Assembly: GCA_014799675.1 (NCBI GenBank)
Contig: JAAVHM010000032.1
Location: 1 to 35,677 of the forward strand
Origin: Ruminococcus sp.
Lineage (GTDB): Bacteria; Bacillota; Clostridia; Oscillospirales; Ruminococcaceae
Length of the DNA stretch: 35,677 bases
Reading direction: 5' to 3'
The notes under the pieces are model-generated. The model had not been told where the DNA came from, searched no databases, and saw only the letters and a program-made list of their open reading frames with translations. Every line of letters starts with the position of its first letter. The first letter of the stretch is position 1. Below are positions 31,743 through 35,677 of this stretch, piece after piece. Made by a program: the position numbers and the translations under genes.

Positions 31743-34700
31743 ATGAAGAAAAAATTAATTCTGAACACTTTAAGAAGCGTTAAAAACACGAAGAGCCGAT
31801 TTTTTGCAATTATGGCAATTATTGCTATCGGCTGCGGTTTTTTTGCGGGAGTAAAGTCGGCGGGTCCCGACATGAAGCTAAGCGCGGCGGATTATTTTGA
31901 AAAGCAGGGCTTGGCGGACATACATATGATGTCAGCTCTCGGCTTCGACGACGAGGACGTGACGGCGGTCTCCGACACGGGAATTGCCGATGAGATCTAT
32001 GCGGGATATTCCGCAGACCTTATTATAGAGGGCGGCGACAACAACGGAAAAATTGTCAAGACCTATTCCTATAACAAGGACAGCGGCATTAATTTGCCAT
32101 ATCTTACCGAGGGGCGGCTTCCCGAAAAAGCTGACGAAATCGTGGTGGACGAAAAATTTTACTCGGCTGTCACGCCGAATATCGGCGACAAGATAACCCT
32201 TACTGCCGACGGTGACAACGATATTTCCGATTATCTTTCCCGCGCCGAATTCACCGTTGTGGGAAAAGCCCGTCTGCCTGTTTATGTGGCTTACGACAGG
32301 GGCAGCGCAGGCTTCGGAAACGGCGTTATAAACGGCTGGCTGCTTATTCCCGAGGAAAATTTTTCCTATGATATCTACACGGATATTTATGTACGGCTTT
32401 CGGAAACAGCGGACGTTGACCCATTTACCAATAAATATGAGGAAATTATTGACAGCAGCATTGACCGTCTCGAAGAGCTTGGGGAGGTTCAGATAGAACA
32501 CCGCAAAAACGTAGTTCTTGAGGAAGCTTACGAGGAGATAGACGATGCAAAGGCGGAGGTTGCTGACGGTGAAGCTGAAATTGCTGAAAACGAGCAGAAG
32601 CTTGCTGATGCGGAAAAGGAAATTGCCGACGGCGAGGCGGAAATTTCCGAAAATTTGCAGAAAATTGCCGACGCCGAAAAAGAAATTGCCGACGGTCAGG
32701 AAGAGCTTACAGACAGAGAAATTGAGTACCATGACGGCGAAAGATTTATAAACATAATGAACGGCACTGTAAATTGGATAAACGGAATTATCGATGATTA
32801 CGCTGTCAACGCTGCGGCAAATGAAACGGAGATTTCCGAAAAAATAGAAAGTTACCCCTCCAATGACTTTTTTGCCGTGGACGAAACTTTGCAGCAGCTT
32901 ATAACAGGGTATATGTCCATACCCGCGGCGTATGACGACGGCACGAAATCCGCCTGCGGACAGGGTTTGCGGCAATATTCGGCGGAGCTTTCCGCACAGG
33001 CGCAGGAGTTGGAAACGACCCTTGCAGAGTCAAGAATACAGCTTGACAATGCCAAAGCGGAACTTGACAACGCCCGCGCGGAGGTTGCCGAGGGAAAAGA
33101 AGAAATTGAAAAGGCAAGAACGGAAATTGCTGACGGAAAACAGGAAATCGCGGACGGCAAAAAAGAAATTGCCGACGCAAAAAAGGAAATAGAGGAAGCA
33201 AAAGAGGAAATTGCCGACGCGGAGAGAGAGGCCCACGAGGCTGTTGATGATGCGGAATGGTACGTTTTCGACCGCGACTTCAACCCGTACTACTCCCACT
33301 ATGCGGAGGACTGCGAGCGCGTGGACGCTATCGCGGCGGTGTTCCCTATCTTCTTTATTCTGGTGGCGGCGTTGGTTTGCTGCACCACAATGACCCGAAT
33401 GGTTGAGGAACAGCGTACCCAGATCGGAACGCTGAAAGCCCTCGGTTACAGCAGATTTACCATTATTTCGCAGTACATTCTATACGCTTTGGCGGCAAGC
33501 ATACCCGGCGGGTTTGTGGGGCTTCTGATAGGCTTCAACACGCTTCCCCGAGTAATTTTCGTGTGCTATCAAAGTATGTACACTCAACCTTATCTTATTG
33601 CGAATTTCAAGTGGGATTACGCTATCGGCTGCATTACGGCGGCTTGTCTTTGCACGGGGCTTTCCGCGCTTTACGCAAGCAGGCAGGAACTGGTTTCCTG
33701 TCCCGCCCAGCTTATGCGACCCAAGCCACCAAAGGACGGCAAGCGTATACTATTAGAAAGAATAACCTTTATATGGAAGCGGTTAAAGTTTACCACAAAG
33801 GTAACTTTCCGAAATCTTTTCAGATACAAGGCGCGGCTTCTTATGACAGTTATTGGAATTGCAGGCTGTACGGCTCTTTTGCTGACAGGATTTGGATTAA
33901 AGGAGTCAATTTCGGCGATAGTTGACAGGCAGTACGGCGATATTTTCAGATATGACGCACTTGCGGCTCTGGACGAGGATTCCGGGGCGGAATTTTCCGA
34001 AATAATTTCCGACTGCGAAAGCTCGGGTATCGTTACCGAAAAAATGCTTGTTATGCAGGGTACGGAGGACGTTTGGAGCGATTTATCAAACGGTGAAAAA
34101 TTTGAAGCATATATAATGGTACCCAGCGAAGCGGAGAATTTCAGAAGCTTTATCGACCTGCACACGCGGCAGGGCAAGTCTCCAATTGAGCTTGGAGACG
34201 GGGTTGTGCTTGGTGAAAAGCTTGCAAGATTTCTCGGTGTCAAGGTTGGGGACGAGGTTTATTTTGCGGAAAATAAGCCTATCCGCGTGGACGGAATTTG
34301 CGAAAACTACACCTTTAACTATGCGTACATGAAGCCAGAGACTTACGCAAAGACGGGGCTTGGGGAGTTGAAAAACAATATCCTGCTGATGAATATGACG
34401 GACGAAAACGCAAGCGACCAGCTTTCGGAAGTGCTTTTGGAGCATGAGGCGGTGCTTGGCATAAGCTACTCCAGCGGCGGCGGAGACAAGTTCCGCGACC
34501 TTGTGGACAGCCTTGCGCTGATAGTTGTTGCGATAATCGCTTCGGCGGGGGCGCTGGCGTTTGTGGTACTGTTCAATCTTTCCAACATCAACGTGAACGA
34601 GCGTATCAGGGAGCTTGCCACCATAAAGGTTCTTGGCTTTTTCGACGGCGAGGTTGCGGCGTACATATATCGTGAGAACATTCTCTCCACTATAATGGGT

Positions 34701-34913
34701 ACGGGCGCGGGACTTATACTGGGAATTTTCCTTGAAAAATTTGTAGTGCAGACCGCCGAGGTCGACGCGGTAATGTTTGCCCCGGGAATTGCGGCGTACT
34801 GCTTCTTTGCGGCGGCGGCAATAAGCGTATTCTTCTCGGTTTTGGTGAATATTACGCTGTATTTCAGGCTTAAAAAGATAGATATGGCGACGTCCTTAAA
34901 GGCTATAGAGTAA
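31743..34913 (+). CDS. FtsX-family ABC permease with large extracytoplasmic coiled-coil insert
   Basis: 1056 aa; TM segments at N-terminus, middle and C-terminus; heptad-like EIADGEAEIxEN and AEVAEGKEEIEKARTEIADGKQEI repeats. Confidence 0.95.
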   Translation: MKKKLILNTLRSVKNTKSRFFAIMAIIAIGCGFFAGVKSAGPDMKLSAADYFEKQGLADIHMMSALGFDDEDVTAVSDTGIADEIYAGYSADLIIEGGDNNGKIVKTYSYNKDSGINLPYLTEGRLPEKADEIVVDEKFYSAVTPNIGDKITLTADGDNDISDYLSRAEFTVVGKARLPVYVAYDRGSAGFGNGVINGWLLIPEENFSYDIYTDIYVRLSETADVDPFTNKYEEIIDSSIDRLEELGEVQIEHRKNVVLEEAYEEIDDAKAEVADGEAEIAENEQKLADAEKEIADGEAEISENLQKIADAEKEIADGQEELTDREIEYHDGERFINIMNGTVNWINGIIDDYAVNAAANETEISEKIESYPSNDFFAVDETLQQLITGYMSIPAAYDDGTKSACGQGLRQYSAELSAQAQELETTLAESRIQLDNAKAELDNARAEVAEGKEEIEKARTEIADGKQEIADGKKEIADAKKEIEEAKEEIADAEREAHEAVDDAEWYVFDRDFNPYYSHYAEDCERVDAIAAVFPIFFILVAALVCCTTMTRMVEEQRTQIGTLKALGYSRFTIISQYILYALAASIPGGFVGLLIGFNTLPRVIFVCYQSMYTQPYLIANFKWDYAIGCITAACLCTGLSALYASRQELVSCPAQLMRPKPPKDGKRILLERITFIWKRLKFTTKVTFRNLFRYKARLLMTVIGIAGCTALLLTGFGLKESISAIVDRQYGDIFRYDALAALDEDSGAEFSEIISDCESSGIVTEKMLVMQGTEDVWSDLSNGEKFEAYIMVPSEAENFRSFIDLHTRQGKSPIELGDGVVLGEKLARFLGVKVGDEVYFAENKPIRVDGICENYTFNYAYMKPETYAKTGLGELKNNILLMNMTDENASDQLSEVLLEHEAVLGISYSSGGGDKFRDLVDSLALIVVAIIASAGALAFVVLFNLSNINVNERIRELATIKVLGFFDGEVAAYIYRENILSTIMGTGAGLILGIFLEKFVVQTAEVDAVMFAPGIAAYCFFAAAAISVFFSVLVNITLYFRLKKIDMATSLKAIE

Positions 34914-34917
34914 GTTT

Positions 34918-34983
34918 ATTTGCAGATTATTTACAGAATATTTATAGACCATTTGCTGAATATTTATGTATTATTTGCTAACA
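34918..34983 (+). repeat. 11-nt tandem repeat array, locus 4 (6 units)
   Basis: ATTTGCAGATT|ATTTACAGAAT|ATTTATAGACC|ATTTGCTGAAT|ATTTATGTATT|ATTTGCTAACA. Confidence 0.85.
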
Positions 34984-35006
34984 AAGTAAACGATTGGGGG
35001 AATTTT

Positions 35007-35677
35007 ATGAATTACAGACGGGAAAAAATCATCAGAATAATTGTAATTATCGTTTCCTTTGCGATTATTATTGGGATTACACTGTACATTTTCTTTAAAC
35101 CCGCAAAGCTGCCTGATTATGAAATCGGCGTTATGCCGAATATAGTGGGTTACAGCTATATGGAAGTTCGTAATTACTACTCACAACAGTTTGACCTTGA
35201 AGTGACGGGAGAAGATTACTCCGAAGAATTTCCCGACGGAGCAATTTTGTCACAAATTCCTGCTGAAGGGTTAGAGTATCTCGTTGGAAACACAACAGTA
35301 AAAGTCACCGTCAGCAAGGGCGCAAAGCCTGTTGAGCCAACGGTTACAGAGGTAACTGTTACAGAGGAAATTCCAACCAAGACGGAAACAGAGGTTACCG
35401 AGGAAATTCAGCGGGTAGACGGTCCGATAGAAAACCCCGAAGCGGCGTTTGAACACAATTATCCCGAAATGGAACTGGAGCTTACTGCCGTGGGAATGGA
35501 AATCCCCGACAGCGCAAAGGAGCTTGCGGACGAGTTGTACGCTGTTCTGCGGCGGCACGGCGCGGACGCGGGGTTTCTTTACTACAACCCTCACACGGGG
35601 GGAAGTCTCGAATACAATGCGGACGAAAAGTTTTCCTCGGGAAGTATCATAAAGGCGATCTATGCGCGGAGTATTCT
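35007..35677 (+). CDS. Membrane-anchored PASTA-domain protein with class A beta-lactamase-like serine hydrolase domain (3' truncated by window)
   Basis: MNYRREKIIRIIVIIVSFAIIIGITLYIFF; PNIVGYSYMEVRNYYSQQFDLEVTGEDYSEEFPDGAILSQIPAEG (PASTA-like); ...YNADEKFSSGSIIKAIYARSI, resembling the SxxK region. Confidence 0.82.
   Translation, partial: MNYRREKIIRIIVIIVSFAIIIGITLYIFFKPAKLPDYEIGVMPNIVGYSYMEVRNYYSQQFDLEVTGEDYSEEFPDGAILSQIPAEGLEYLVGNTTVKVTVSKGAKPVEPTVTEVTVTEEIPTKTETEVTEEIQRVDGPIENPEAAFEHNYPEMELELTAVGMEIPDSAKELADELYAVLRRHGADAGFLYYNPHTGGSLEYNADEKFSSGSIIKAIYARSI

Noticed and set aside
31932-32975. 347-aa minus-strand ORF opposite the FtsX-like permease
   Set aside because: Shadow ORF caused by repetitive coiled-coil coding sequence.
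32540-33230. Tandem repeats inside the FtsX-like permease as a novel repeat domain
   Set aside because: E/A/D/G-rich coiled-coil inserts are a known feature of large FtsX-family permeases in Firmicutes.

Overview
This is a 35.7 kb chromosomal window from a Clostridia/Ruminococcus-like Firmicute (taxonomy inferred from gene style only). It runs dnaX (partial) - TPR protein - SRP RNA, then a PLMP/RRXRR-like N-terminal domain protein, a secreted cell-wall-binding-repeat protein, and a DUF6076-like / unknown / shikimate kinase operon. Next comes a split methionine synthase (metH plus a separate activation protein). A long same-strand array of small modification enzymes follows (GNATs, NUDIX, methyltransferases, phosphatase, CHAP, nucleotidyltransferase), ending near metF. 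Further on are a sialate O-acetylesterase, an acidic secreted protein, an AI-2E-family transporter, an XRE-regulated lipoprotein locus, a DUF4358/SGNH pair, a MacB/FtsX-like ABC exporter, and a truncated PASTA/serine-hydrolase gene. No cas genes, transposases, phage structural genes or tRNAs were recognised. The most unusual signals are non-coding: (1) a family of exact-period 11-nt tandem repeat arrays (consensus A[AT]TT[AG][CT]NNANT) sitting 3' of four unrelated genes, always sense with the upstream gene; (2) metF with no ATG/GTG/TTG at its N-terminus, where the expected start position is ATA (or ATT) behind a perfect AGGAGG; (3) a ~27-nt sequence repeated three times at 68-70 nt spacing in the leader and start region of the PLMP-like protein; (4) two dispersed TGTAGGGGCGG palindromic elements immediately upstream of metH and metF; (5) a divergent XRE promoter region with two operator-like repeats. 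All calls come from reading the sequence and translations; no database search was run.
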